This document shows positions 1-7,067 of a DNA stretch of 7,382 nt, piece after piece. The DNA is from Pseudomonadota bacterium. Lineage in GTDB: Bacteria > Pseudomonadota > Gammaproteobacteria > Pseudomonadales > Oceanobacteraceae. The notes below the pieces were generated by a model. It was given only the letters and a program-made list of their open reading frames with translations, made no database searches and had not been told where the DNA came from. Made by a program: the position numbers and the translations under genes. The stretch spans positions 1 to 7,382 of the forward strand of contig JAEWQT010000051.1 of NCBI GenBank assembly GCA_023399105.1, written 5' to 3'. Each line of letters starts with the position of its first letter. Position 1 is the first letter of the stretch.

Positions 1-219
1 CTCTACCACCTGTACAAACAGGGCAAGATCACATTGGAACAGGCGCTGAAAAACGCCGACTCGGAAAACAACCTGCGCCTGCGCATTAAACTGGGCGACA
101 ATAAACCGGAAGCCAAGCCCGCTGCGGTAAAACAAGCTGTGCCGAAAGCGGCAGCGGCAACATCCGGGCTGTCATTGAGCCTGGTGGAAGAAGGTTCTGT
201 GGAAGAAGCCTACGCCTGA
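1..219 (+). CDS. pilU: Type IV pilus retraction ATPase, PilU-like (3' end only)
   Basis: This is the last 72 codons of a gene that begins before the window; the frame is open from base 1 to the TGA at 217-219. The visible protein starts LYHLYKQGKITLEQALKNAD and continues NNLRLRIKLG. That is the C-terminal helical end of PilT/PilU-type secretion ATPases, the cytoplasmic hexameric motors that power pilus retraction and twitching motility. The NADS-x-N-x-LRL-x-IKL pattern favours PilU over PilT, whose end is different; this is from memory of the families. After the conserved end comes a tail of about 40 residues rich in Ala, Lys and Pro, finishing in a short acidic stretch, and it is probably flexible. 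The Walker motifs lie outside the window, so catalytic competence cannot be judged. It converges on purL with a shared terminator between them. Confidence 0.72.
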   Translation, partial: LYHLYKQGKITLEQALKNADSENNLRLRIKLGDNKPEAKPAAVKQAVPKAAAATSGLSLSLVEEGSVEEAYA

Positions 220-255
220 TGTCTCTGGCGTTTATAAATCCCGGTACAGTATTCG

Positions 256-285
256 CAGAAAAGGCCGCATAAGCGGCCTTTTCTG
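256..285. terminator. Bidirectional intrinsic terminator between pilU and purL
   Basis: CAGAAAAGGCCGC (256-268) and GCGGCCTTTTCTG (273-285) form a perfect 13-bp stem around an ATAA loop. A GC core is flanked by A and T runs, so either strand yields a GC-rich hairpin followed by U residues. The hairpin starts 37 nt after the pilU-like stop and lies about 50 nt beyond the purL stop, so it can serve both converging genes. Confidence 0.85.
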
Positions 286-334
286 TGTCAATCAGATCGG
301 TGAGTACCGTCTGAAAACGTTAACTCGTTAGTTT

Positions 335-3300
335 TCAGCAGTTTTCCTCACACCAAACCCTGGCATTCCGGAACATCCGCATCCAGGCACCGTCTTCATC
401 CCAGCTCTTACCTTCAGAATCAGCGGGGATGTAGGAGTTCTGGATAGCACGGAATACCCGCTCCGGGTGCGGCATCATAATGGTGACGCGGCCATCGTTG
501 GCGGTCAGGCCGGTGATGCCTTGCGGTGAGCCGTTCGGGTTGAACGGGTACTGCTCGGTCACATCACCGTAGTTGTTCACAAAGCGCAGTGCGATCTGGC
601 CGGCGGACAGTTCGGCAATGTCGTCTTCGGAAGCAAATTCGGCGCGGCCTTCACCGTGGGCAATGGCAATCGGCATGCGCGAACCAGCCATTCCGGCGAA
701 GAACAGGGAATCGGATTCCTGCACTTCGACCATGGCCACACGGGCTTCGAACTGCTCGCTCATGTTGCGTACAAAGTGCGGCCAGTGTTCGGCACCCGGA
801 ATCAGTTCGTGCAGGTTGGACAGCATCTGGCAACCGTTACACACGCCCAGCGCGAACGTGTCTTCGCGTTTGAAGAAGGCTTCAAACTGGCTGCGCGCCT
901 GTTCGTTGAACAGAATGGATTTCGCCCAGCCTTCACCGGCGCCCAGTACGTCGCCGTACGAGAAACCACCGCAGGCCACTAAGCCACGGAAACCGTCCAG
1001 CGTGACAGCGCCCGACAGAATGTCGCTCATGTGCACGTCGATGGTGGTGAAACCGGCGCGGTCGAAGGCGGCGGCCATTTCGATCTGACCGTTCACACCC
1101 TGCTCACGCAGAATGGCCACACGCGGACGGGCGGTTAAGCCAGCCGTGATGTTTTCGTTAATATCGAAGGTCAGCTCGGCGTGAATGCCCGGGTCTTCGG
1201 CGTCCAGCAGGGCGTCGAATTCCTGCTTGGCACAGTCGGCGTTGTCGCGACGGGCCTGCATTTCGTAGCTGGTCTGCGCCCAGACGCGCTGCCAGTTCAC
1301 GCGGGATTCGCTGAGGAATTCTTCGTCGCGGAAGCTGAAGGTAATCTGGTCGTCGTCGTTCGGCGAACCGATCACTGCGGTGCAATCACCCAGACCAGCG
1401 GCTTCGAACTGCGCCAATACTTCCTCTACGTCGTCACGGCGAACCTGCAGCACAGCACCAATTTCTTCGGCGAACAGTGCGGCGGCCAGGCCGGCTTCGT
1501 CGTCGGCCAGCATGTCCATGGAAATATCAGCACCGCAGTGACCGGCGAAGGCCATTTCGGTGATGGTCGCGAACAGGCCACCGTCGGCACGGTCGTGGTA
1601 GGCCAGCAGTTTGCCATCGGCGTTCAGGCCCTGCACCACGGCGAAGAAGGCTTTCAGGTCTTCGGCGTCATCGAGATCAGCAGGCACTGCACCCACTTTG
1701 CCGTATACCTGCGCAAAGCAGGAGGCACCCAGACGGTTCTGACCACGGCCCAGATCGACCACGATTAAATCGGTTTCGCCCTGATCCAGACGCAATTGCG
1801 GCGTCAGCACTTTGCGCGCATCGGAAGTCGGCGCAAAGCCGGTGATGATCAGCGAGGTTGGTGCGGTAACGGCTTTGTCTTCACCGTTATCGTTCCAGCG
1901 GGTTTTCATCGACATCGAGTCTTTGCCCACCGGAATGGTCACCTGCAGCTCAGGGCACAGTTCCATACCCACGGCTTTTACGGTGTTGTACAGAATAGCG
2001 TCTTCGCCTTCGTGACCGGCGGCGCACATCCAGTTAGCCGACAGTTTGATATCGGCCAGTTTTTCAATCGGGGCAGCCGCGAGGTTGGTGATGGCTTCCG
2101 CCACCGCCAGTCGGCCAGAAGCCGGGCCATCGAGCAGAGCCACCGGCGTACGCTCACCCATGGCCATGGCTTCGCCGGCGTAGGTGTCGTAAGAAGAAGT
2201 AGTAACCGCCACGTCGGCCACCGGCACCTGCCAGGGGCCAACGAACTGATCACGCGCCACAGTACCGGTAATGGAACGGTCGCCAATGGTGATCAGGAAG
2301 GACTTGCTGGCTACGGTGGGCAGGCTCAGCACGCGCTTGGCGGCGTCGGCCAGATCCACATCGCTGCCGTCAAAGGCTTCTGCTGCGACAGAGCGGGATG
2401 TCACATCACGGTGCATACGCGGCGGCTTGCCCAGCAGTACCTGTAACGGCAGATCCACCGGCTTGTTGCCAAAGTGGCTGTCGGTAACGGTTAAATGCGG
2501 TTCTTCGGTGGCATAGCCCACTACGGCATAAGGAGCGCGTTCGCGGGCACAGATGGCGTCGAATTTCGCCAGATCTTCCTGGGCTACCGCCAGAACGTAA
2601 CGCTCCTGCGATTCGTTCGACCAGATGGCCAGCGGGCTCATGCCCGGCTCGTCGTTCGGTACGTTGCGCAGTTCAAACTTGCCGCCACGGCCGCCGTCGT
2701 TCACCAGTTCCGGGAAGGCGTTGGAAATACCGCCCGCGCCAACGTCGTGAATAAAGGCGATCGGGTTTTTATCGCCCAGCTGCCAGCAGCGGTCGATCAC
2801 CTCCTGACAACGGCGTTCCATTTCCGGGTTTTCGCGCTGTACGGAGGCGAAATCCAGATCGGCATTGGACTGACCAGATGCCATAGACGACGCCGCACCA
2901 CCACCCAGACCGATCTGCATGGCCGGGCCACCCAGAACGATCAGGCAGGCGCCCACCGGAATTTCGCCTTTCTGTACGTGCTCGCCACGGATGTTGCCGT
3001 AACCGCCGGCAATCATGATTGGCTTGTGGTAACCGCGGACTTCGCCGTTGTGTTCCAGTTCGAAGGTACGGAAGTAACCGCACAGGTTCGGACGGCCGAA
3101 TTCGTTGTTAAAGGCAGCGCCGCCCAGTGGGCCGTCGATCATAATGTCGAACGCCGACACGATGCGGTCGGGCTTGCCGTACTGGCTTTCCCAAGGCTGC
3201 TCAAAGCCCGGGATTTTCAGGTCGGATACGGTGAAACCGGTTAAGCCGGCTTTGGGCTTGGAGCCTCGGCCGGTCGCACCTTCGTCGCGGATTTCGCCAC

Positions 3301-4228
3301 CTGAACCTGTAGCAGCGCCGGAGTGCGGAGCAATGGCAGTCGGGTGGTTGTGGGTTTCGACCTTCATCAGGATGTGCATGTCTTCCTGATGGTAGGCATA
3401 GTCGCGGCCGTCTGGATTCGGGAAGAAGCGGCCGGCTTTGTGGCCAACGATCACAGACGCGTTGTCTTTATAAGCCGACAGAATGTTGTCGTTGTAGCAC
3501 TGGTACGTGTTCTTGATCATCTGGAACAGGGACTTGTCCTGTTCTTCGCCGTCGATGGTCCAGCTGGCGTTGAAGATCTTGTGGCGGCAGTGCTCGGAGT
3601 TGGCCTGGGCGAACATCATCAGTTCTACGTCGGTCGGGTTGCGACCCAGTGCCTGATAGTTGGTAACGAGGTAATCGACTTCGTCTTCAGCCAATGCCAG
3701 GCCCAGTGCTTTGTCGGCAGCGACCAGCGCCTTACGGCCACCGCCCAGAATATCCACGGTGCTCAGCGGCGCCGGTTCGGCGTGGGAGAACAGGCCGGCG
3801 GCAGCGGCAGTGTTATCCAGTACGACTTCGACCATGCGGTCGTGCAGCACGGCGGCAGCCGCAGCACGGTCAGCGGCACTGATGCCTTCTACATAATAAG
3901 CAATGCCGCGTTCCAGACGCTTCACACTGCCCAGGCCGCAGTTATGAGCAATGTCGGTGGCTTTGGATGACCAGGGTGAAATGGTGCCGAAGCGTGGAAT
4001 CACCAGGAACAGTTCACCCGCCGGCTCCTGCACGTCCACCTTCGGGCCGTAGCGCAGAATGCGTTCCAGCACCTGCCGCTCATTACCGGCCAGTTCGGCG
4101 GTCAGCTCGGCAAAGTGCATGAATTCGGCGTACACACCGCTCACCTGCGGCAGTACCTGCTGCAGTTTGTTCAGGATTTTGGTCTGACGGAAAGTAGACA
4201 GCGCCGGTGCGCCACGCAGCTCGAGCAT
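335..4228 (-). CDS. purL: Phosphoribosylformylglycinamidine synthase (FGAM synthase), large single-chain form
   Basis: PurL catalyses the fourth step of de novo purine synthesis in the cytoplasm: FGAR + ATP + glutamine to FGAM + glutamate. The gene encodes 1297 residues, the usual size of the proteobacterial single-chain enzyme (about 1295). The order is an N-terminal PurS-like region starting [14 protein letters not shown], a linker, two synthetase halves and a C-terminal glutamine amidotransferase domain from about residue 1035. Diagnostic motifs are NSEHCRH (about 210-216), the [19 protein letters not shown] segment (about 290-310) and [14 protein letters not shown] (about 490-503). The amidotransferase triad is Cys1130 in GVCNGCQ with His1254 and Glu1256 in PHPERV. 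The frame is open upstream to 4390, but the extra 54 residues do not resemble PurL. The ATG at 4228 gives the family N-terminus and has GGAG about 10 nt before it. The gene is intact, with no frameshift or missing key residue seen. Confidence 0.97.
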   Translation of the reverse strand: MLELRGAPALSTFRQTKILNKLQQVLPQVSGVYAEFMHFAELTAELAGNERQVLERILRYGPKVDVQEPAGELFLVIPRFGTISPWSSKATDIAHNCGLGSVKRLERGIAYYVEGISAADRAAAAAVLHDRMVEVVLDNTAAAAGLFSHAEPAPLSTVDILGGGRKALVAADKALGLALAEDEVDYLVTNYQALGRNPTDVELMMFAQANSEHCRHKIFNASWTIDGEEQDKSLFQMIKNTYQCYNDNILSAYKDNASVIVGHKAGRFFPNPDGRDYAYHQEDMHILMKVETHNHPTAIAPHSGAATGSGGEIRDEGATGRGSKPKAGLTGFTVSDLKIPGFEQPWESQYGKPDRIVSAFDIMIDGPLGGAAFNNEFGRPNLCGYFRTFELEHNGEVRGYHKPIMIAGGYGNIRGEHVQKGEIPVGACLIVLGGPAMQIGLGGGAASSMASGQSNADLDFASVQRENPEMERRCQEVIDRCWQLGDKNPIAFIHDVGAGGISNAFPELVNDGGRGGKFELRNVPNDEPGMSPLAIWSNESQERYVLAVAQEDLAKFDAICARERAPYAVVGYATEEPHLTVTDSHFGNKPVDLPLQVLLGKPPRMHRDVTSRSVAAEAFDGSDVDLADAAKRVLSLPTVASKSFLITIGDRSITGTVARDQFVGPWQVPVADVAVTTSSYDTYAGEAMAMGERTPVALLDGPASGRLAVAEAITNLAAAPIEKLADIKLSANWMCAAGHEGEDAILYNTVKAVGMELCPELQVTIPVGKDSMSMKTRWNDNGEDKAVTAPTSLIITGFAPTSDARKVLTPQLRLDQGETDLIVVDLGRGQNRLGASCFAQVYGKVGAVPADLDDAEDLKAFFAVVQGLNADGKLLAYHDRADGGLFATITEMAFAGHCGADISMDMLADDEAGLAAALFAEEIGAVLQVRRDDVEEVLAQFEAAGLGDCTAVIGSPNDDDQITFSFRDEEFLSESRVNWQRVWAQTSYEMQARRDNADCAKQEFDALLDAEDPGIHAELTFDINENITAGLTARPRVAILREQGVNGQIEMAAAFDRAGFTTIDVHMSDILSGAVTLDGFRGLVACGGFSYGDVLGAGEGWAKSILFNEQARSQFEAFFKREDTFALGVCNGCQMLSNLHELIPGAEHWPHFVRNMSEQFEARVAMVEVQESDSLFFAGMAGSRMPIAIAHGEGRAEFASEDDIAELSAGQIALRFVNNYGDVTEQYPFNPNGSPQGITGLTANDGRVTIMMPHPERVFRAIQNSYIPADSEGKSWDEDGAWMRMFRNARVWCEENC

Positions 4229-4535
4229 TGCGGGATAACTCCAGGGAGCAGGGTAAAAAAATGATGCCGGATGATACCGGATAGGGGCTGTCCGTACCAG
4301 ATGAGCATGGCTCTGCCGGCGTCTGAACCGGCAGCACCGGGGTTTGCTCACTGCGTTCAGGCAAAGAACAATCTGTGAACGCTGTTGCAAAATAACAAAC
4401 AGACTGTTGTCAGTCGCACGGAGTTCGTGTTTGTAACCATATAAATGGTAAAAATTACTAATAAATTCAAATAGTTAAGCGAAATACATAACAAAAAAAC
4501 AACACTACGATGACAAAAAACCCGCCCCGTTCAGG

Positions 4536-4565
4536 TTGTTTTTTAAGCAATCAGCAGGATAGAAT
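4536..4565 (+). promoter_or_regulatory. Candidate sigma70 promoter for mltF
   Basis: TTGTTT (4536-4541) as -35 and TAGAAT (4560-4565) as -10 are separated by 18 bp. The -10 matches TATAAT at five of six positions; the -35 is weak beyond TTG. A start near 4572 would give an untranslated leader of about 45 nt. This is inferred from sequence likeness only. Confidence 0.4.
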
Positions 4566-4584
4566 GGCACCAACTTCAAAATTA

Positions 4585-4601
4585 TGCACCATTTTGGTGC
4601 A
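4585..4601. promoter_or_regulatory. NtrC-like palindromic operator or leader hairpin
   Basis: TGCACCA (4585-4591), TTT, TGGTGCA (4595-4601) is a perfect 7-bp inverted repeat with a 3-bp centre. It matches the enteric NtrC (NRI) binding consensus TGCACCA-N3-TGGTGCA at every arm position. It lies 16 nt before the mltF ATG and just before the ribosome binding site. It could bind NtrC, bind another dimeric regulator, or form a short RNA hairpin. No sigma54 -24/-12 element with GG-N10-GC spacing was found by eye on either strand nearby, so classical NtrC activation is not shown. Confidence 0.5.
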
Positions 4602-4606
4602 AAAAC

Positions 4607-4610
4607 AGGA
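4607..4610 (+). promoter_or_regulatory. Ribosome binding site of mltF
   Basis: AGGA lies 7 nt before the ATG at 4618, which supports that start. The site sits 5 nt after the end of the palindrome, so a hairpin or a bound protein there could affect translation or early transcription. Confidence 0.75.
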
Positions 4611-4617
4611 CTTTTGA

Positions 4618-6045
4618 ATGCAACTGAATCCACTCCGGCTTGCCAGCAAAGCGTTGATCGCTCTGTTCTGTCTGTCAGTTCTGACCGGCAGCGTGCGCCC
4701 GAGCCAGCTGGAAGTGGTGCGTATGCAGGGTGAGTTCACCATGGTCACCCGCAACAGTCCGACCACCTTTTATGAAGACCGCAGTGGCCCTACCGGTTAC
4801 GAACTGGAACTGGCACAGGCCTTTGCCGACCATCTGGGCGTTAAGCTGCGGGTGGTGGTTGCCGACAGCCTCAGCGATGTGTTTCGTCTGGTTGATACCC
4901 AGCCAGGTACCTTTGCTGCTGCCAGTCTTGCCCGCACCCCGGCGCGTGAACGGCTGGTGCGTTTTGCCCAGCCCTACCTGCAGATTGACGAATATGTGAT
5001 TTACCGGCGCGGGGGCTTAAAGCCTACCTCTCCTGCCGATTTACCACAGGGCCGCCTGATGGTTACCGCAGCTTCCAGCCATTCCGAGCGTCTGTACGAC
5101 TGGCAGGTCAGCAGCGTACCTGAGCTGAGCTGGAGCGAAAGCCCGGAACTGGAAGTGGCCGATCTGCTGCAAATGGTGGCGCAGGGCAGCCTGGATTTCA
5201 CCCTGGTGGATTCCAACGAATACCGTATGTTGCAGGCTTACTATCCGACCCTGGACATTGCTTTTAACGCCAGCGCTCAGCGCGATATTGCCTGGGCTTT
5301 TGGCTGGAGCCGGGATGACAGTCTGTACGAGGCTGCCAATCAATTCTTTGCCCACATCAAACCGCTGCCGTTATTAGCCAATTTATCCGAACGCTATTAC
5401 GGCCATCTGGATAAGCTCGACTATGTTGGCGCCCGCCGCTTTCTGCGTCAGGCCAGCCAGAAGCTGGATACGTTTAAACCACACTTTGTCGATGCCGCCG
5501 GTAAACACGGTTTTGACTGGCGCCTGCTGGCCGCCATGGGCTACCAGGAAAGCCACTGGAATCCACGGGCACGAAGCTTTACCGGCGTACGTGGCTTAAT
5601 GATGCTGACACTGAATACCGCCAAAGAGCTGGGCGTTAAAAACCGCCTCGACCCGGTGCAGAGCATTCATGGTGGCAGTCTGTATTTGTCCCGCCTGCGT
5701 GACCGCCTCAGCGACGTACCGGAACCGGACCGCACCTGGCTGGCACTGGCTGCCTATAACGTTGGTTTTGGTCATTTAACCGACGCCCGCAAAATTACCG
5801 CACAGATGGGCGGCAACCCGGATTTATGGCTGGATGTAAAAGAAGCCCTGCCGTTGCTGAGCCAGAAACGTTATTACCGCCATACCCGTCATGGCTATGC
5901 CCGTGGGCAGGAACCGGTGGATTACGTGCAGAACATCCGTCGTTATTACGACGTACTGGTGTGGAATGATGAACAACCGCAGCCGCTGAAAGGCGAAGAG
6001 CTGCTGGCATCATCGGCGGTTACCGTGGTACCACCGCTACTCTGA
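4618..6045 (+). CDS. mltF: Membrane-bound lytic murein transglycosylase F
   Basis: The 475-residue product is an MltF-type enzyme, which cleaves the MurNAc-GlcNAc bond of peptidoglycan in the periplasm to give 1,6-anhydro ends. Residues about 1-25 form a signal sequence (basic start, then KALIALFCLSVLTG). No lipobox cysteine is apparent, so it is probably not a lipoprotein, as in E. coli MltF. Residues about 32-265 resemble the bacterial solute-binding protein family 3 fold (GPTGYELELAQAFADHLGV, then the LARTPARERLVRFAQPY segment), the usual regulatory N-domain of MltF. Residues about 290-430 form the SLT lysozyme-like domain. The catalytic Glu is residue 311 in MGYQESHW, followed by GVRGLMMLT and the AYNVGFG motif (379-385). 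Length is slightly below E. coli MltF (518) but near pseudomonad forms. The start is fixed by the AGGA at 4607. The gene diverges from purL. Confidence 0.94.
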   Translation: MQLNPLRLASKALIALFCLSVLTGSVRPSQLEVVRMQGEFTMVTRNSPTTFYEDRSGPTGYELELAQAFADHLGVKLRVVVADSLSDVFRLVDTQPGTFAAASLARTPARERLVRFAQPYLQIDEYVIYRRGGLKPTSPADLPQGRLMVTAASSHSERLYDWQVSSVPELSWSESPELEVADLLQMVAQGSLDFTLVDSNEYRMLQAYYPTLDIAFNASAQRDIAWAFGWSRDDSLYEAANQFFAHIKPLPLLANLSERYYGHLDKLDYVGARRFLRQASQKLDTFKPHFVDAAGKHGFDWRLLAAMGYQESHWNPRARSFTGVRGLMMLTLNTAKELGVKNRLDPVQSIHGGSLYLSRLRDRLSDVPEPDRTWLALAAYNVGFGHLTDARKITAQMGGNPDLWLDVKEALPLLSQKRYYRHTRHGYARGQEPVDYVQNIRRYYDVLVWNDEQPQPLKGEELLASSAVTVVPPLL

Positions 6046-6049
6046 GCTG

Positions 6050-6598
6050 TTATTCCGCGGCTTTGGTTGCCGCCTGTGCTTTCAGACGTTTTTGCGCCGC
6101 CCGGCGCAGAGCAAAAAACTCCGACATCAATGCCGCGCATTCCTCCGCCATAACCCCACCGTCTGCCTGCAATACGTGGTTGTAAAACGGCTGCTGTGGC
6201 AGTTGTAACGCACTCACCACTGCCCCGGCTTTGGGTTCGGTGGCGCCAAATACCAGCCGGCTGATGCGGCTGTGAATCAGCAATCCGGTGCACATGGTGC
6301 AGGGTTCCACCGTTACACAGAGCGTGGCACCACTCAGACGATAGTTACCCACCGTCGCGGCCGCTTGCCGGATGGCGACCATTTCAGCATGGGCGCTGGG
6401 GTCGAGGGTAGTAATGGGCTGATTAAACCCCTGGCCGATGATCTTGCCGTCCAGCACCACCAGCGCCCCGACCGGCACCTCACCGGCGTCAAAAGCACGC
6501 CGGGCCAGCTGCAACGCCCGCTGCATGGCCTCATGATCCGTATTGACTGGCTGGCCAAGTAAATCGGCCGGTGCCGCAGAATTAACAGAGCTGGTCAT
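6050..6598 (-). CDS. tadA: tRNA-specific adenosine deaminase
   Basis: TadA deaminates adenosine-34 to inosine in the anticodon wobble position of tRNA-Arg(ACG), allowing one tRNA to read several CGN codons; it acts as a cytoplasmic zinc-dependent homodimer. Numbered from the ATG at 6598 (182 residues), the zinc and catalytic signature is complete: HAE at His70-Glu72 and PCTMC at Cys100 and Cys103. These sit in the family context EVPVGALVV, DPSAHAEM, NYRL and IHSRISRLVFGA. The ATG at 6607 would add MSI but has its AAGG only 1 nt away. The ATG at 6598 has the same AAGG (6609-6612) 10 nt away and is preferred. About 20 residues before the canonical N-terminus are unlike E. coli TadA, and the C-terminal tail is Lys/Ala-rich. 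The gene converges on mltF with 4 nt between stop codons and diverges from the thioesterase gene. Confidence 0.94.
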   Translation of the reverse strand: MTSSVNSAAPADLLGQPVNTDHEAMQRALQLARRAFDAGEVPVGALVVLDGKIIGQGFNQPITTLDPSAHAEMVAIRQAAATVGNYRLSGATLCVTVEPCTMCTGLLIHSRISRLVFGATEPKAGAVVSALQLPQQPFYNHVLQADGGVMAEECAALMSEFFALRRAAQKRLKAQAATKAAE

Positions 6599-6618
6599 TA
6601 TACTCATGCCTTATAGCC

Positions 6619-6638
6619 GTACCGGGAAGCAGCGGTAC
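6619..6638. promoter_or_regulatory. Inverted repeat in tadA/thioesterase divergent promoter region
   Basis: GTACCG (6619-6624) and CGGTAC (6633-6638) are perfect 6-bp arms around an 8-nt centre. The repeat lies in the 72-nt region between two divergent genes, and its right arm overlaps a good -10 candidate for the rightward gene. That placement suits an operator for a dimeric regulator, but no known regulator's site was recognised and it may be chance. Confidence 0.35.
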
Positions 6639-6641
6639 AAT
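6636..6641 (+). promoter_or_regulatory. Candidate -10 element of thioesterase gene
   Basis: TACAAT matches TATAAT at five of six positions and lies 29 nt before the ATG at 6671. No good -35 was seen at 16-18 bp upstream, so the promoter is tentative or may depend on an activator. Confidence 0.35.
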
Positions 6642-6659
6642 CCGGGGACTATTCATATC

Positions 6660-6663
6660 AGGA
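6660..6663 (+). promoter_or_regulatory. Ribosome binding site of thioesterase gene
   Basis: AGGA lies 7 nt before the ATG at 6671 and supports that start codon. Confidence 0.75.
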
Positions 6664-6670
6664 ACCCGTT

Positions 6671-7066
6671 ATGTGGACTTTGCATCTTAACCCACGTTTT
6701 TCCGATACCGATGCCCTCGGTCACATCAACAACGCCAACCTGCCGCGCTGGTTTGAAGAAGCCCGCGAGCCGTTATTCCGCCTGTTCAGCCCGGATCTGG
6801 ACATCCATGACTGGCATCTGATTCTGGCCCGCATTGATGTCGATTTTATCGGTGAGCTGTTTTATGGCCGCGAAGTGGAGATCCGCACCGTGGTAAGCAA
6901 GATCGGCAACAGCTCCATGACCCTGCATCACGAAGCCTGGCAGGATGGCAAACTGGCCGCCAAAGGCAACGCGGTGATGGTGCATTTCGATCTGAAAACC
7001 AAACAGTCCAAGACCATTCCGGAACCCATCCGCCAGCAACTGCAGCAGCATCTGGTCACGGCGTAA
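6671..7066 (+). CDS. Hotdog-fold acyl-CoA thioesterase (4HBT/YbgC-FadM type)
   Basis: The 131-residue protein has the length and N-terminal signature of single-domain 4HBT thioesterases, which hydrolyse acyl-CoA thioesters to free acid and CoA in the cytoplasm, normally as dimers or tetramers. The signature FSDTDALGHINNAN spans residues 10-23. Asp14, in the D-x-x-G-H-x-N pattern, is the expected catalytic carboxylate. Later segments (ARIDVDFIGELFYGREVEIRT and the following strands to about residue 110) fit the central helix and antiparallel sheet of the fold. No signal peptide or membrane segment is seen. Substrate chain length cannot be read from the sequence, so no gene symbol is given. Nothing in the neighbourhood points to a pathway, and tol-pal genes, the usual partners of ybgC, are absent here. 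The ATG at 6671 has a good AGGA. Confidence 0.87.
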   Translation: MWTLHLNPRFSDTDALGHINNANLPRWFEEAREPLFRLFSPDLDIHDWHLILARIDVDFIGELFYGREVEIRTVVSKIGNSSMTLHHEAWQDGKLAAKGNAVMVHFDLKTKQSKTIPEPIRQQLQQHLVTA

Positions 7067-7067
7067 T

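Larger units (their letters stand above)
4229..4617. promoter_or_regulatory. Divergent purL/mltF intergenic region
   Basis: These 389 bases hold no convincing gene. The purL-proximal part (4229-4390) is GC-rich and would be the purL 5' leader if transcription starts in the AT-rich part. It has a near-perfect tandem repeat (4261-4280), a run of seven T on the purL strand (4255-4261) and a 7-bp inverted repeat CTGCCGG/CCGGCAG (4313-4319/4328-4334). The stretch 4391-4520 is strikingly AT-rich and is the likely promoter zone. The mltF-proximal part holds a candidate sigma70 promoter and an NtrC-like palindrome, listed separately. No clear purL -35/-10 pair, PurR-type box or riboswitch was recognised. 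Confidence 0.7.

Noticed and set aside
573..3970. Several long open frames on the + strand across purL (for example 1181-1768, 2495-3244, 3323-3970)
   Set aside because: They are antisense shadows of the high-GC purL codons; their proteins have no recognisable domain and low-complexity composition.
4229..4390. N-terminal extension of purL by 54 codons to the ATG at 4388-4390
   Set aside because: The extra residues look unlike any PurL N-terminus, while the ATG at 4228 gives the expected [11 protein letters not shown] start, a family-typical length and a GGAG upstream.
4402..4415. Inverted repeat GACTG-TTGT-CAGTC
   Set aside because: The 5-bp arms are short enough to be chance, with no T-run or promoter element attached.
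4515..4544. Possible terminator: A6C, CC, 10-nt loop, GG, bulge TT, GT6
   Set aside because: The stem is mostly A-T with a 2-nt bulge, lies in the middle of a divergent promoter region and overlaps the candidate mltF -35.
4540..4617. Sigma54 promoter near the NtrC-like site, suggested by TGGCAC at 4565-4570
   Set aside because: The required GC at the -12 position (GG-N10-GC) is AA at 4578-4579. Other GG positions nearby, and the TTTTGCA on the - strand at 4386-4392, also lack the paired element.
4551..4766. 71-codon open frame on the - strand over the mltF start
   Set aside because: It overlaps the mltF signal-peptide region and ribosome binding site in antisense, and no product is recognisable.
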